NCBI RefSeq assembly: GCF_014196835.1
Contig: NZ_JACIEK010000004.1
Span: forward strand, 124,001-188,000
Origin: Aureimonas pseudogalii
GTDB lineage: Bacteria; Pseudomonadota; Alphaproteobacteria; Rhizobiales; Rhizobiaceae
Reading direction: 5' to 3'
DNA length: 64,000 nucleotides
Part shown: positions 46,165 to 56,677 of the stretch, in pieces
Layout of the letters: the number at the start of each line of letters is the position of its first letter
Position numbering within the stretch: the stretch's first letter is position 1
Position numbers and translations under genes: made by a program
Notes under the pieces: generated by a model
The model's input: only the letters and a program-made list of their open reading frames with translations
Told to the model about the DNA's origin: nothing
Databases searched by the model: none

Positions 46165-46203
46165 ATGTTGCATGGCAGCCTTGCGACTTGTGCAATGCAA
46201 CAT
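46165..46203. repeat. Inverted repeat upstream of the DUF1127 gene
   Basis: ATGTTGCAT (46165-46173) and ATGCAACAT (46195-46203) are perfect inverted copies 21 bases apart, within the 299-base region between DUF1127 and tRNA-Leu. They may be half-sites for a regulator of DUF1127. The rest of that region shows the tRNA promoter and nothing else I can name. Confidence 0.4.
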
Positions 46204-46293
46204 GAAGAATTCCTTACCCTCCGAGCTCGGCGTCCCGTTCTCCGTCCCGTCACACGACGGTGGCCGCAGTCCGATGCACAGCGCATTAAATCT

Positions 46294-46321
46294 TTGACGG
46301 CGTTGGCGCGGGTGATATAGA
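46294..46321 (+). promoter_or_regulatory. Predicted promoter of tRNA-Leu
   Basis: TTGACG (46294-46299) and TATAGA (46316-46321) are 16 bases apart, close to the sigma-70 consensus and about 40 bases before the mature tRNA. Confidence 0.7.
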
Positions 46322-46359
46322 GGCGCGCGCCGGCTGACGGGCTAGTCGACGGGCTGCGA

Positions 46360-46444
46360 GCGGGTGTGGCGGAATTGGTAGACGCACTAGATTTAGGTTC
46401 TAGCGCCTAAAAGCGTGGGGGTTCGAGTCCCTCCACCCGCACCA
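46360..46444 (+). tRNA. tRNA-Leu (anticodon UAG)
   Basis: An 85-base class II tRNA including an encoded CCA. The acceptor stem is GCGGGTG / CACCCGC. The anticodon arm is CTAGA-TTTAGGT-TCTAG, with TAG as the anticodon. A long variable arm (GCGCCTAAAAGCGT) and the T loop GGTTCGAGTCC are evident. It reads CUA and other CUN leucine codons. The trigger factor gene follows 74 bases later. Confidence 0.96.
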
Positions 46445-46518
46445 GGAACCGTCCTAAAACGAGATTGACAGCGACGACGGGCACTCCGCCCGCCGTCGCA
46501 GACCATAAAGGGTTGACG

Positions 46519-47874
46519 ATGCAGGTTAAGGAAACCAAGGCCGAGGGCCTCCAGCGCGAGATCGAGGTCGTCGTGCCGGCTTCGGATCTTGAGGCACGGC
46601 TGCAGACCCGCCTGTTCGAGGTGAAGGATCAGGTCAAGCTGAAGGGTTTCCGGCCTGGCAAGATCCCGATGGCGCACATGCGCAAGACCTATGGTCGCTC
46701 GATCATGGCCGAGATCGTCAACCAGATCGTCAACGAGACGCCCCGCTCGGTGATCGCGGAGCGCAACGAGCGCTCGGCCATGCAGCCCGAGATCCAGATG
46801 ACCGAGGACGAGGCGGAGGCCGAGAAGGTCCTGCGCGGCGAGAGCGACTTCCGCTTCACCGTCTCCTACGAGACGCTGCCGACCTTCGAATTGAAGGGCA
46901 CGGACGCGATCAAGATCGAGCGTCCCGTGGTCGAGATCGCCGACGAGGAGGTCGAGGATCAGGTCAAGCGCATCGCCGAGAACGCGCGTACCTTCGAGCC
47001 CAAGGACGGCGCGGCCGAGACCGGCGACCGGGTGACGATGGACTTCGTCGGCAAGATCGACGGCGAGGCGTTCCAGGGCGGCTCGTCCGAAGATTCCAAC
47101 CTCGTGATCGGCTCGGGCCAGTTCATTCCCGGCTTCGAGGACCAGCTCGTCGGCGTGAAGGCCGGCGAGGAGAAGAAGGTCGAGGTCTCCTTCCCCGAGG
47201 ATTACGGCGCGGCGCATCTGGCCGGCAAGCAGGCCGTGTTCGACGTGACGGTGAAGGCGGTCGCCAAGCCGGACGCGCTCGAGCTGAACGACGAGATGGC
47301 CAAGAAGATGGGCCTCGAGTCCATTGATCGCCTGCGCGAGATCGTGCGCGGCCAGATCGAGAGCCAGTTCGGGCAGGCGACGCGCCAGAAGGTGAAGCGC
47401 CAGCTCCTCGACCAGCTCGACGGCGACTACGATTTCGCGCTGCCGCAGAAGCTCGTCGAGGCCGAGTACAACAACATCTGGACGCAGGTCACCCGCGAGC
47501 TGCAGCAGAGCGGCAAGTCCTTCGAGGACGAGGACACGACCGAGGAGAAGGCGCAGGCCGAGTACCGCAAGCTCGCCGAGCGCCGCGTGCGCCTCGGGCT
47601 CGTGCTCTCCGAGATCGGTGAGAAGGCCGGCGTCATTGTCACCGACGACGAGCTGCAGAAGGCCGTGATCGAGCAGGTCCGCCAGTATCCCGGCCAGGAG
47701 CAGCAGGTCTACGACTACTTCCGCAACACGCCGGAAGCCGTGCAGAGCCTGCGCGCCCCGATCTATGAGGAGAAGGTCGTCGACCACCTTCTCGCCACCG
47801 TCGACGTCACCGACAAGACGGTGACGAAGGAAGAATTGATGAAGGAAGACGAGGACGAGATCGCCGCCGCCTGA
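46519..47874 (+). CDS. tig: Trigger factor, ribosome-associated chaperone
   Basis: A 451-residue chaperone and peptidyl-prolyl isomerase that meets nascent chains at the ribosome exit. The N-terminal ribosome-binding domain contains the signature [18 protein letters not shown] central FKBP domain reads [20 protein letters not shown] and [14 protein letters not shown] long helical C domain ends in acidic EDEDEIAAA. Start at 46519 ([10 protein letters not shown]). A strong terminator follows. The placement before clpP-clpX-lon is standard. Confidence 0.96.
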   Translation: MQVKETKAEGLQREIEVVVPASDLEARLQTRLFEVKDQVKLKGFRPGKIPMAHMRKTYGRSIMAEIVNQIVNETPRSVIAERNERSAMQPEIQMTEDEAEAEKVLRGESDFRFTVSYETLPTFELKGTDAIKIERPVVEIADEEVEDQVKRIAENARTFEPKDGAAETGDRVTMDFVGKIDGEAFQGGSSEDSNLVIGSGQFIPGFEDQLVGVKAGEEKKVEVSFPEDYGAAHLAGKQAVFDVTVKAVAKPDALELNDEMAKKMGLESIDRLREIVRGQIESQFGQATRQKVKRQLLDQLDGDYDFALPQKLVEAEYNNIWTQVTRELQQSGKSFEDEDTTEEKAQAEYRKLAERRVRLGLVLSEIGEKAGVIVTDDELQKAVIEQVRQYPGQEQQVYDYFRNTPEAVQSLRAPIYEEKVVDHLLATVDVTDKTVTKEELMKEDEDEIAAA

Positions 47875-47897
47875 GCGGCTCCGACCTCCGAGACGAG

Positions 47898-47926
47898 AAA
47901 GGGCCGGTCCTCGACCGGCCCTTTTT
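47898..47926 (+). terminator. Terminator after tig
   Basis: GGGCCGGTC-CTC-GACCGGCCC followed by five T, preceded by AAA, 24 bases after the tig stop. Confidence 0.9.
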
Positions 47927-48073
47927 GCGTTCGAGGCGGGGAAAACGGCCGACATCACAGGATCGCCCCAACCAGCGGCTAGGACGCCCTGGCCCGGCCC
48001 CCGCGCCGCCGACCTCGCCCCACCGCCTTCCGGTGCGTCCCATTCCAGACCTTCGTTGACGGACCCGTCCTTC

Positions 48074-50488
48074 ATGCTCCGACACGCCGGCGTTCGCACG
48101 ATCTTCCTCCTGGTCGCGGCGATCTTCTTCGCGCTTCCCGCCGCTCGGGCCCAGATCCCCGGCCTTCCCTCGCTGACCGGCACGTCCGCGTCTTCGCCGG
48201 CGAAGACGGAGACGCAGACCACCGCGGAAGGGGCCTCGCTCGACGATCTCATTCGCATTCTCGAAACCGAGGCGACGCGCAACCGGTTGATCGAGTCCCT
48301 CAAGGCCGCGGCCTACCAGCCAGGCGCCCAAGCGACCGCCGCCGCGCAGACGGCGGCACCGGGCGTCGACGATCTCGTGGAGTCCGTTCCCGAGCATCTC
48401 GCGGCCTACACGCGCTCCGGCGTCGAGGTTCTGCAGATGACGGCGCAGGAAGCTCTGGACCTCGCGCGCCAGGGCCTGAACTTTCTCTCCGGCGCGCGGG
48501 CCATCGATCTGCCGCGCGTGTGGCAGGCGGTGCAGCCGGTGACGATCGTCGCGCTCGCCGTCTTCGTGGCCTTGGCCGCGCTGGGCTTCCTCGACCGGCG
48601 GATCGGGCGTTGGCTGAACGCCCGCGCCAACCCCCGCGCGCCGCTGAAGCGCCTCCTTCTCGTCTGCCTCGCGACGCTTGCCGACGTCGCCAGCATCATC
48701 GTCTCGACAGGGGCCGGACACCTCACGGCGCTCGCGGTCTATGGCGGGCCGCCCAATCTCAATCAGGCGCTCTTCCTCAACGCCTTCGTGCTGACGGAGC
48801 TGGTGAAGATCGGCCTGTCGGCCTTCGCAATGCCCCACGACCCCGCGCTGCGCATGACGCCCTTCAGCGACGGGCAGGCGCGTTACTGGTATCGCCGGCT
48901 GGCGCTGGTCATCACGCTGCTCGGCTACACGTTCCTGTTCGTGGCGCCGGTGGTGCAGACGAACTCCTCGATCGCGGCGGGCAACGCCGTGCGGTTCATC
49001 ACCGTGGCCATCGCCTTCGCGGCGATGGAAGGACTGATCCTCGCGAACCGAGTGCGCGTCGGGCGCCGCCTGCAGAAGTCCTACCGCGGGGGCTCGCGCA
49101 CCATCCAGGCGCGCTTCTACCTGTTCCTCGGGACGATCTGGTGGGTTCTCGCGGGCGCCTTCGTCTTCGCGCTCTTCGCACTCTGGCTGAGCAGTCCGCG
49201 TAACGGCTTTCAGTTCATGCTCACGGCGTCGTTCAAGTCCGTCGCGGCGATGGCGATCGGCGGGCTCGTCGCCTCGGTCTTGAAGAAGGTCGTCACGCGA
49301 GGCGTGCGGGTTTCGTCGGGTACGAAGGACCGCTTCCCGCTGATCGAGCGCCGGCTCAACTCGTTCATTCCGAAGGTGCTCTTCGTGATCCGCACGCTCG
49401 TCGTGCTGATCGTTGTCGGCGTCATTCTCGACGCGTGGGGCCTGCTCGAGTTCGACGGCTGGCTGCAGACGGAGGTCGGCCAGCGCTTCACGCGCTCGCT
49501 GGTCGGCGCGCTGTTCATCCTCGTCGTGGCGTTCGGCATCTACCTCACGGTGTCGTCTTGGGTGGAGTACCGGCTCAACCCGAACTACGGCTCGGTGCCG
49601 ACGGCGCGCGAGCGCACGCTCCTCTCTCTCTTCCGCAACGCCTTCACCATCGCGCTCGGCGTCATCGTGCTCATGCTCGTTCTCTCGCAGCTCGGCATCG
49701 ACATCGCGCCGCTTCTGGCCGGTGCCGGCGTCGTCGGCCTCGCCGTCGGCTTCGGCGCGCAGAAGCTGGTGCAGGACATCATCACCGGCGCCTTCATCCA
49801 GATCGAGAACGCGCTGAACGAGGGCGACGTGGTGCAGCTCGGCGCCGTGTCCGGCGTGGTGGAGAAACTCACCATCCGCTCGGTGAGCCTCAGGGCGCTC
49901 GACGGCACCTACTATCTCATCCCGTTCTCTTCGGTGGATCAGGTCGCCAACATGACGAAGGACTTCTCCAACTTCGTCGCCGACGTGGCAGTGGCCTATC
50001 GAGAGGACGTGGAGGAGGTGAAGGCGGCCATGCAGGAGGCCTTCGACGAGGTGAGGGCGAGCGAGCAGGGGATCAACATCATCGCCGACTTCGAGATGCT
50101 CGGCGTCGAGCTTCTCGGCGACTATGCCGTGACGGTGCGGGCCCGCATCCGCACGCTGCCGGGCAAGCAATGGCCGATCGGCCGCCTCTACAAGCAGTCG
50201 ATCAAGTCGATCCTCGACCGGCGCGGCATCGAGATCCCATTCCCGCAGACCACCGTCTGGTTCGGCGAGGGCAAGAACCACAACGCGCCGCCGCTGCATC
50301 TGGCCGGACTCGTCTCCGCCAACGCAGCCATACAGGGCGGGTCGGACGGTTCGCCCGCAGCAGCCAAGCCGCCGTTGCGCACGCCAGAGCGCAACCCCGA
50401 CGGAACGCTGATCCCGCCTGCGGGCCGCGACCAGTTGCGGCATGACGGCGAAGGCGATGCCGACGAGGACGGAGAAGGGCGCTCGTAA
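48074..50488 (+). CDS. MscS-family mechanosensitive channel, large YbiO/MscK-like type
   Basis: An 804-residue protein with a signal peptide (ending near ARAQI), a periplasmic region of about 120 residues, roughly eight to ten membrane helices and a C-terminal MscS core. The core has the pore helix and beta-domain sequence LLAGAGVVGLAVGFGAQKLV, then DIITGAFIQIENALNEGDVV and GTYYLIPFSSVDQVANMT. It should open under membrane tension to release solutes during osmotic downshift. The C-terminal tail of about 50 residues is Pro- and acid-rich. I use the ATG at 48074; a TTG at 48056 is open in frame. Confidence 0.92.
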   Translation: MLRHAGVRTIFLLVAAIFFALPAARAQIPGLPSLTGTSASSPAKTETQTTAEGASLDDLIRILETEATRNRLIESLKAAAYQPGAQATAAAQTAAPGVDDLVESVPEHLAAYTRSGVEVLQMTAQEALDLARQGLNFLSGARAIDLPRVWQAVQPVTIVALAVFVALAALGFLDRRIGRWLNARANPRAPLKRLLLVCLATLADVASIIVSTGAGHLTALAVYGGPPNLNQALFLNAFVLTELVKIGLSAFAMPHDPALRMTPFSDGQARYWYRRLALVITLLGYTFLFVAPVVQTNSSIAAGNAVRFITVAIAFAAMEGLILANRVRVGRRLQKSYRGGSRTIQARFYLFLGTIWWVLAGAFVFALFALWLSSPRNGFQFMLTASFKSVAAMAIGGLVASVLKKVVTRGVRVSSGTKDRFPLIERRLNSFIPKVLFVIRTLVVLIVVGVILDAWGLLEFDGWLQTEVGQRFTRSLVGALFILVVAFGIYLTVSSWVEYRLNPNYGSVPTARERTLLSLFRNAFTIALGVIVLMLVLSQLGIDIAPLLAGAGVVGLAVGFGAQKLVQDIITGAFIQIENALNEGDVVQLGAVSGVVEKLTIRSVSLRALDGTYYLIPFSSVDQVANMTKDFSNFVADVAVAYREDVEEVKAAMQEAFDEVRASEQGINIIADFEMLGVELLGDYAVTVRARIRTLPGKQWPIGRLYKQSIKSILDRRGIEIPFPQTTVWFGEGKNHNAPPLHLAGLVSANAAIQGGSDGSPAAAKPPLRTPERNPDGTLIPPAGRDQLRHDGEGDADEDGEGRS

Positions 50489-50507
50489 CCGTGCCGCAGG
50501 AGCGCGC

Positions 50508-50536
50508 CTTGCGCTGGTGCCGCCGCAAGCCCTATC
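50508..50536 (+). promoter_or_regulatory. Candidate promoter of clpP
   Basis: CTTGCG (50508-50513) and CCTATC (50531-50536) are 17 bases apart. It can be read as a heat-shock sigma-32 promoter, or shifted by one base as sigma-70 (TTGCGC / CTATCT). It lies about 75 bases before clpP. Confidence 0.4.
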
Positions 50537-50614
50537 TACGGTGCTCAGACAGACCGCCCCGATTCGGCACGTCGGGTTTCCATTCGACCTTCCACCCTTC
50601 CGCAGGATACACCG

Positions 50615-51247
50615 ATGAAACACCCTCTCGAGACCGCGATGAATCTCGTGCCGATGGTCGTTGAGCAGACCAATCGCGGCGAGCGCGCCTACGACATCTT
50701 CTCGCGCCTTCTCAAGGAGCGCGTGATCTTCATCACGGGGCCGATCGAGGACGGCATGTCGACCCTCGTTTGCGCGCAGCTCCTCTTCCTCGAGGCCGAG
50801 AACCCGAAGAAGGAAATCTCGCTCTACATCAATTCGCCGGGCGGCGTGGTGACGTCGGGCATGGCGATCTACGACACGATGCAGTTCATCAAGCCGGCGG
50901 TATCGACGCTCTGCATGGGGCAGGCCGCGTCGATGGGCTCGCTGCTGCTCTGCGCCGGCCACAAGGACATGCGCTTCGCGACGCCCAACGCGCGCATCAT
51001 GGTGCACCAGCCGTCCGGCGGCTTCTCCGGCCAGGCCTCGGACATCGAGCGCCACGCGCAGGACATCATCAAGCTGAAGCGCCGTCTCAACGAGGTCTAT
51101 GTCGAGCACACTGGCCAGGACTACGAGACCATTGAACGCACGCTCGATCGTGACCACTTCATGACGTCGGACGAGGCCAAGGATTTCGGCCTCATCGACA
51201 AGGTCTATTCGTCGCGAGACGCACTCGAAGCGGTCGTCGCCAGCTGA
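50615..51247 (+). CDS. clpP: ATP-dependent Clp protease proteolytic subunit
   Basis: A 210-residue serine peptidase that forms the tetradecameric chamber used by ClpX and ClpA. The catalytic Ser106 lies in [11 protein letters not shown], His131 in [14 protein letters not shown], and the aspartate near residue 180 in [12 protein letters not shown] short propeptide (about 10 residues) is likely. It is followed by clpX after 237 bases that contain a hairpin and a predicted separate promoter. Confidence 0.97.
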   Translation: MKHPLETAMNLVPMVVEQTNRGERAYDIFSRLLKERVIFITGPIEDGMSTLVCAQLLFLEAENPKKEISLYINSPGGVVTSGMAIYDTMQFIKPAVSTLCMGQAASMGSLLLCAGHKDMRFATPNARIMVHQPSGGFSGQASDIERHAQDIIKLKRRLNEVYVEHTGQDYETIERTLDRDHFMTSDEAKDFGLIDKVYSSRDALEAVVAS

Positions 51248-51264
51248 GGCGAACTCCATCTTAT

Positions 51265-51304
51265 CGCCACGAGCGGCCCGTATTCGAAGGGATCGCTCGT
51301 GGTG
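51265..51304 (+). terminator. Hairpin after clpP
   Basis: CGCCACGAGCG and CGCTCGTGGTG pair with one mismatch around an 18-base loop, 17 bases past the clpP stop. No clear T tract follows, so it may be a partial terminator or an RNA-stability element between clpP and clpX. Confidence 0.4.
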
Positions 51305-51389
51305 TTAAGCGTCGATCAAGGATGATTCGACTAGGTTGGTGGGTGCCGATCCCTGGTGATTCCCGGATTTGCGCAGTCGGATCCGGCGG

Positions 51390-51417
51390 TTGCTTTGTGC
51401 GCGTTGCAGCATAGGAT
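51390..51417 (+). promoter_or_regulatory. Candidate promoter of clpX
   Basis: TTGCTT (51390-51395) and TAGGAT (51412-51417), 16 bases apart, lie about 68 bases before the clpX start in the clpP-clpX gap. Confidence 0.4.
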
Positions 51418-51484
51418 CATGAAAGGGTCTCGCGACCTATCTCCGGACCTCTGAAGTCCGAGGTGCGGAACGGAAGGAAGAACG

Positions 51485-52753
<1,269 letters not shown>

Positions 52754-52782
52754 CGCACGTGCCGGCAACCGGACATGATCTG

Positions 52783-52829
52783 ACGAAAGCCCGCTCCGGA
52801 CCACCGGGGCGGGCTTTCGTCTTTCGATT
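52783..52829 (+). terminator. Terminator after clpX
   Basis: ACGAAAGCCCGCTCCGG and CCGGGGCGGGCTTTCGT form a 17-base-pair stem with one wobble, followed by CTTTCG. It lies 30 bases past the clpX stop. Confidence 0.8.
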
Positions 52830-52889
52830 GGGTGGGTTTTCCGCTCGGGTCCTTGCGACGGGATCGACGGTTCGGCCAGTTTCGAACGG

Positions 52890-52918
52890 CTTGAACCACG
52901 GGGTGCGAGAAACCACAT
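52890..52918 (+). promoter_or_regulatory. Predicted heat-shock (sigma-32) promoter of lon
   Basis: CTTGAA (52890-52895) and CCACAT (52913-52918) are 17 bases apart. This matches the alphaproteobacterial RpoH consensus CTTGAA / CCANNT. It lies 89 bases before the lon start and after the clpX terminator, so lon should have its own heat-inducible transcript. Confidence 0.65.
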
Positions 52919-53006
52919 TGCAGTAGCGAAGAAGGTCTTCGCGGCGGTGCCTTCGGGGCCGCCGCGCAAGGGCCTCCGGCGGCCCGAGGCCGCAGAAAGG
53001 ACTCCC

Positions 53007-55430
53007 ATGTCGAACCCGACACATTCCGGCGGCTCCGATGCCCGTCCGACCCTCTATCCCGTGCTGCCGCTACGCGACATCGTGGTCTTCCCACACATGA
53101 TCGTGCCGCTGTTCGTCGGGCGCGAGAAGTCGATCAAGGCGCTCGAGGAGGTCATGGGCGCCGACAAGCAGATTCTGCTGGCGACGCAGAAGAACGCCAG
53201 CGACGAGGATCCGGCGCCGGACGCGATCTACGATCTCGGGACGCTTGCCAACGTCCTGCAGCTGCTGAAGCTTCCGGACGGCACCGTGAAGGTGCTGGTC
53301 GAGGGCGTCTCCCGTGCCCGCATCTCGCAGTTCACGGATCGCACCGAGTGGCACGAGGCGTCGGCTTCGGCGGTCGATGATGCCGAGGACGATCCCGTCG
53401 AGGTCGAGGCCCTGGCGCGGTCGGTGATTTCCGAGTTCGAGAACTACGTCAAGCTCAACAAGAAGATCTCGCCGGAAGTCGTTGGCGCTGCTGGGCAGAT
53501 CGACGACTATTCCAAGCTCGCCGACACGGTGGCGTCGCATCTCGCGATCAAGATCACCGAGAAGCAGGAGATGCTCGGCATCGTCAGCGTTCGCGAGCGT
53601 CTCGAGCGCGCGCTCGGCTTCATGGAAGCCGAGATCTCGGTGCTGCAGGTGGAGAAGCGCATCCGCTCGCGCGTCAAGCGCCAGATGGAGAAGACGCAGC
53701 GGGAGTACTACCTCAACGAGCAGATGAAGGCGATCCAGAAGGAACTCGGCGACGGCGAGGAAGGCCGCGACGAGGTGGCCGAGATCGAGGACCGGATCAA
53801 GAAGACCAAGCTTTCCAAGGAGGCCAAGGAGAAGGTCGCCGGCGAGCTGAAGAAGCTTAAGCAGATGAGCCCGATGTCGGCCGAGGCCACCGTCGTGCGC
53901 AACTATCTGGATTGGCTGCTCGGCCTGCCCTGGGGCAAGCCGTCGAAGATCAAGATCGACCTGAAGCGGGCCGAGGCGATCCTCGACGAGGAGCACTACG
54001 GCCTCGATAAGGTGAAGGAGCGCATCGTCGAGTATCTCGCGGTGCAGAGCCGACAGTCCAAGTTGAAGGGCCCGATCCTCTGCCTCGTTGGACCTCCTGG
54101 CGTCGGCAAGACCTCGCTCGCCAAGTCGATCGCTCGGGCCACGGGTCGCGAATACGTTCGCATGGCGCTGGGCGGCGTGCGCGACGAGGCGGAGATCCGG
54201 GGTCACCGGCGGACCTATATCGGCTCGATGCCCGGCAAGGTCATCCAGTCTCTGAAGAAGGCGAAGCGGTCGAACCCGCTTTTCCTCCTCGACGAGATCG
54301 ACAAGATGGGCCAGGATTTCCGCGGCGATCCGTCGTCGGCGCTGCTGGAGGTGCTCGATCCCGAGCAGAACGCGACGTTCATGGATCACTATCTCGAGGT
54401 CGAATACGATCTGTCCTCGACGATGTTCGTGACCACCGCCAACACGTTGAACATCCCCGGTCCGCTCATGGACCGGATGGAGATCATCCGGATCGCGGGT
54501 TATACCGAGGACGAGAAGATCGAGATCGCCAAGCGGCACCTGCTGCCGAAGACGATCCGCGACCATGCGCTGCGGCCCGAGGAGTTCTCGGTGTCCGAGG
54601 ATGCTTTGCGAGAGATCGCTCGGCGCTACACCCGTGAAGCCGGCGTTCGCTCCTACGAGCGCGAGCTTATGAAGCTCGGGCGCAAGGCCGTGACGCAGAT
54701 CCTCAAGGGCGAGGTGACGTCGGTCGCGGTGACGGCGGCGAACCTCGCCGACTATCTCGGCGTGTTCCGGTATCGCTACGGCGAGGCCGAGGCGGACGAT
54801 CAGGTCGGTGTGGTCACGGGGCTCGCCTGGACCGAGGTCGGCGGCGAGTTGCTGACGATCGAAGGCGTCATGATGCCTGGCAAGGGCAAGATGACGGTGA
54901 CAGGCAACCTGAAGGACGTGATGAAGGAGTCCATCTCCGCCGCCGCGTCCTACGTGCGCAGCCGCGCCATCGAATACGGCATCAAGCCGCCGCTGTTCGA
55001 CAAGCGCGACATCCACGTTCACGTTCCCGAGGGGGCGACCCCGAAGGACGGACCGTCTGCCGGTGTGGCGATGGCGACGGCGATCATCTCGGTGATGACC
55101 GGCATTCCCGTGCGGCGCGACATCGCCATGACCGGCGAGATCACGCTGCGGGGCAGGGTGCTGCCCATCGGCGGCTTGAAGGAGAAGCTGCTGGCCGCGT
55201 TGCGCGGCGGAATGACCAAGGTTCTGATCCCGGAGGAGAACGCCAAGGATCTTGTCGAGATTCCCGATAACGTCAAGAATGCCCTCGAAATCGTGCCGGT
55301 GTCGCGGATGGCGGAAGTCCTCGTCCACGCCCTCATTCGGCAGCCCGAGCCGATCCACTGGACCGAATCGGACGACGTGGTTCCCGCCCGCGAGACCGCC
55401 GACGATCAGTCCGCGACGATCGCTCACTGA
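53007..55430 (+). CDS. lon: ATP-dependent Lon protease
   Basis: An 807-residue protease. The N-terminal LON substrate domain begins [21 protein letters not shown] coiled region follows, then AAA+ ([33 protein letters not shown]), and the C-terminal serine protease domain has the catalytic serine in [16 protein letters not shown] and the lysine in [17 protein letters not shown]. It degrades damaged and regulatory proteins in the cytosol. Start ATG at 53007 after GAAAGGA. A sigma-32-like promoter precedes it and hupB follows. Confidence 0.98.
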   Translation: MSNPTHSGGSDARPTLYPVLPLRDIVVFPHMIVPLFVGREKSIKALEEVMGADKQILLATQKNASDEDPAPDAIYDLGTLANVLQLLKLPDGTVKVLVEGVSRARISQFTDRTEWHEASASAVDDAEDDPVEVEALARSVISEFENYVKLNKKISPEVVGAAGQIDDYSKLADTVASHLAIKITEKQEMLGIVSVRERLERALGFMEAEISVLQVEKRIRSRVKRQMEKTQREYYLNEQMKAIQKELGDGEEGRDEVAEIEDRIKKTKLSKEAKEKVAGELKKLKQMSPMSAEATVVRNYLDWLLGLPWGKPSKIKIDLKRAEAILDEEHYGLDKVKERIVEYLAVQSRQSKLKGPILCLVGPPGVGKTSLAKSIARATGREYVRMALGGVRDEAEIRGHRRTYIGSMPGKVIQSLKKAKRSNPLFLLDEIDKMGQDFRGDPSSALLEVLDPEQNATFMDHYLEVEYDLSSTMFVTTANTLNIPGPLMDRMEIIRIAGYTEDEKIEIAKRHLLPKTIRDHALRPEEFSVSEDALREIARRYTREAGVRSYERELMKLGRKAVTQILKGEVTSVAVTAANLADYLGVFRYRYGEAEADDQVGVVTGLAWTEVGGELLTIEGVMMPGKGKMTVTGNLKDVMKESISAAASYVRSRAIEYGIKPPLFDKRDIHVHVPEGATPKDGPSAGVAMATAIISVMTGIPVRRDIAMTGEITLRGRVLPIGGLKEKLLAALRGGMTKVLIPEENAKDLVEIPDNVKNALEIVPVSRMAEVLVHALIRQPEPIHWTESDDVVPARETADDQSATIAH

Positions 55431-55453
55431 TCGTCGAACGCTTTGAAAGGTCG

Positions 55454-55481
55454 AAATGCCGTCCCTTGGGGCGGCATTTTT
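55454..55481 (+). terminator. Terminator after lon
   Basis: AAATGCCG...CGGCATTT stem, with a partial inner CCC/GGG pair, ending in five T, 24 bases past the lon stop. Confidence 0.8.
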
Positions 55482-55535
55482 CACGAGTAAGGCTTGTTTT
55501 CTCGACGTTTCGGCCATCTCCTGCTTGAACCGAGC

Positions 55536-55552
55536 CGATGATTTGATCATCG
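55536..55552 (+). promoter_or_regulatory. Palindrome upstream of hupB
   Basis: CGATGAT-TTG-ATCATCG is a perfect 7-base inverted repeat, 44 bases before the HU start and just after a TTGAAC -35-like sequence (55525-55530). It may be an operator or part of the promoter of the HU gene. Confidence 0.4.
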
Positions 55553-55595
55553 TGGCGACCCGAACGGGCATGAGCCCGAAGTCTGGAGAGAACGA

Positions 55596-55874
55596 ATGAA
55601 CAAGAACGAGCTGGTGTCGGCCGTGGCCGACAAGTCGAAGCTGTCCCGCCAGGACGCCACCACCGCCGTCGACGCGATCTTCGACGTTCTGCAGGAGACG
55701 ATGGCGAACGGCGACGACGTTCGGCTCGTGGGCTTCGGGACGTTCTCGGTGTCGCATCGCGCCGCCTCGAAGGGCCGCAATCCGTCCACCGGCGCCGAGG
55801 TCGACATTCCCGCCCGCAACGTTCCGAAGTTCGCGCCAGGCAAGGGCCTGAAGGACGCCGTGAACACGAAGTAG
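55596..55874 (+). CDS. hupB: DNA-binding protein HU
   Basis: A 92-residue HU histone-like protein that bends and compacts DNA. MNKNELVSAVADKSKLSRQD opens the dimerisation helices. GFGTFSVSHRAASKGRNPST forms the core of the beta arms, and ARNVPKFAPGKGLKDAV the C-terminal helix; the RNP motif marks the arm tip that intercalates DNA. GGAGAG precedes the ATG. It follows lon as in most proteobacteria. Confidence 0.97.
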   Translation: MNKNELVSAVADKSKLSRQDATTAVDAIFDVLQETMANGDDVRLVGFGTFSVSHRAASKGRNPSTGAEVDIPARNVPKFAPGKGLKDAVNTK

Positions 55875-55897
55875 CCTTCGGTTCTGAGCCACTGCGA

Positions 55898-55930
55898 GCG
55901 GGCGGGCCGATAGGGGCCCGGCCGCTTTTT
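55898..55930 (+). terminator. Terminator after hupB
   Basis: GCGGGCGGGCC and GGCCCGGCCGC pair with one mismatch and are followed by five T, 24 bases past the HU stop. Confidence 0.85.
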
Positions 55931-56004
55931 GTTGCCGCCAGGCCGATGGGCGTCGGCAGACAAAAGCTTTCTAAACTTCCCGCCTGCGGGATCTCGGGAT
56001 CGCC

Positions 56005-56595
56005 ATGGACGACGCTCGTCTTTCCGTCTGGCTCGACACGATCTGGCAGGATCTTCACGAGGCCGCAGCCCGGCGCCGCGGCGATCTTCCGAACGCGACG
56101 ATCGCGTCCGTGAACGAAGACGGTGCGCCTTCCCTCCGGGTCGTGGTCCTGCGTGCGGTCGATCGTGCGGCGGCAGAACTGAGCTTTCACACGGACGTTC
56201 GATCCGAGAAGGTCCTGCAGCTTCTCGCACGTCCCGCCAGCGAAGTGTTGTTCTGGCGCCCGGCGGACGGCTTGCAGCTTCGGTTCTTCGGGCAGGCTGA
56301 CCTTTTCCTGCCGGGCACGCTGAAGGCCACAGCGGCCTACGAGGCGATTCCCGAGAAAGGGCGTCGCAAGTACCGGACCGCACCGGCGCCGGGAACGCCT
56401 CTGCCGGCGCCCGACGCGTTGGACTTCGCGGAAGCGGCGCCGGGCGCGGCGGATCCCGGTCTGGCCCGCTTCACCCTCATCACCTTTCGCGTTTCACGGA
56501 TCGATGCCTTGCGGCTCGACGGCTCCGATCAGACACGCGCGTTTTTCCATCTCGATGGCGACCGGTTACGATCCGCCACGTGGATCGCTCCCTGA
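56005..56595 (+). CDS. Pyridoxamine 5'-phosphate oxidase-like FMN-binding protein
   Basis: A 196-residue split-barrel flavoprotein-like protein. The family pattern is seen in LPNATIASVNEDGAPSLRVV, LSFHTDVRSEKVLQLLARPA and VLFWRPADGLQLRFFGQADL, which form the FMN pocket. The C-terminal substrate-binding motif of true PdxH is not obvious, and the length is below that of typical PdxH (about 205-220). I therefore call it a PNPOx-family protein of unknown substrate rather than pdxH. It lies alone between hupB and metC, convergent with metC. Confidence 0.83.
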   Translation: MDDARLSVWLDTIWQDLHEAAARRRGDLPNATIASVNEDGAPSLRVVVLRAVDRAAAELSFHTDVRSEKVLQLLARPASEVLFWRPADGLQLRFFGQADLFLPGTLKATAAYEAIPEKGRRKYRTAPAPGTPLPAPDALDFAEAAPGAADPGLARFTLITFRVSRIDALRLDGSDQTRAFFHLDGDRLRSATWIAP

Positions 56596-56677
56596 CGCGT
56601 ATTTCGAAGGGGTCGGCCGCGTCGACGAAGGGCAAGGCTGCGCCGCGGCCCGATCGACACGGCGCCCGCCCCCGGTT

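Noticed and set aside
47807-51259. A 1150-residue open frame on the minus strand opposite the MscS and clpP genes
   Set aside because: It is a GC-rich shadow frame: its sequence is Arg/Asp/His-rich low complexity, it spans several well-identified plus-strand genes, and it matches no family.
53070-55892. A 940-residue minus-strand frame opposite lon and hupB
   Set aside because: It is the antisense shadow of lon and hupB, with His/Leu/Arg-rich composition and no recognisable domain.
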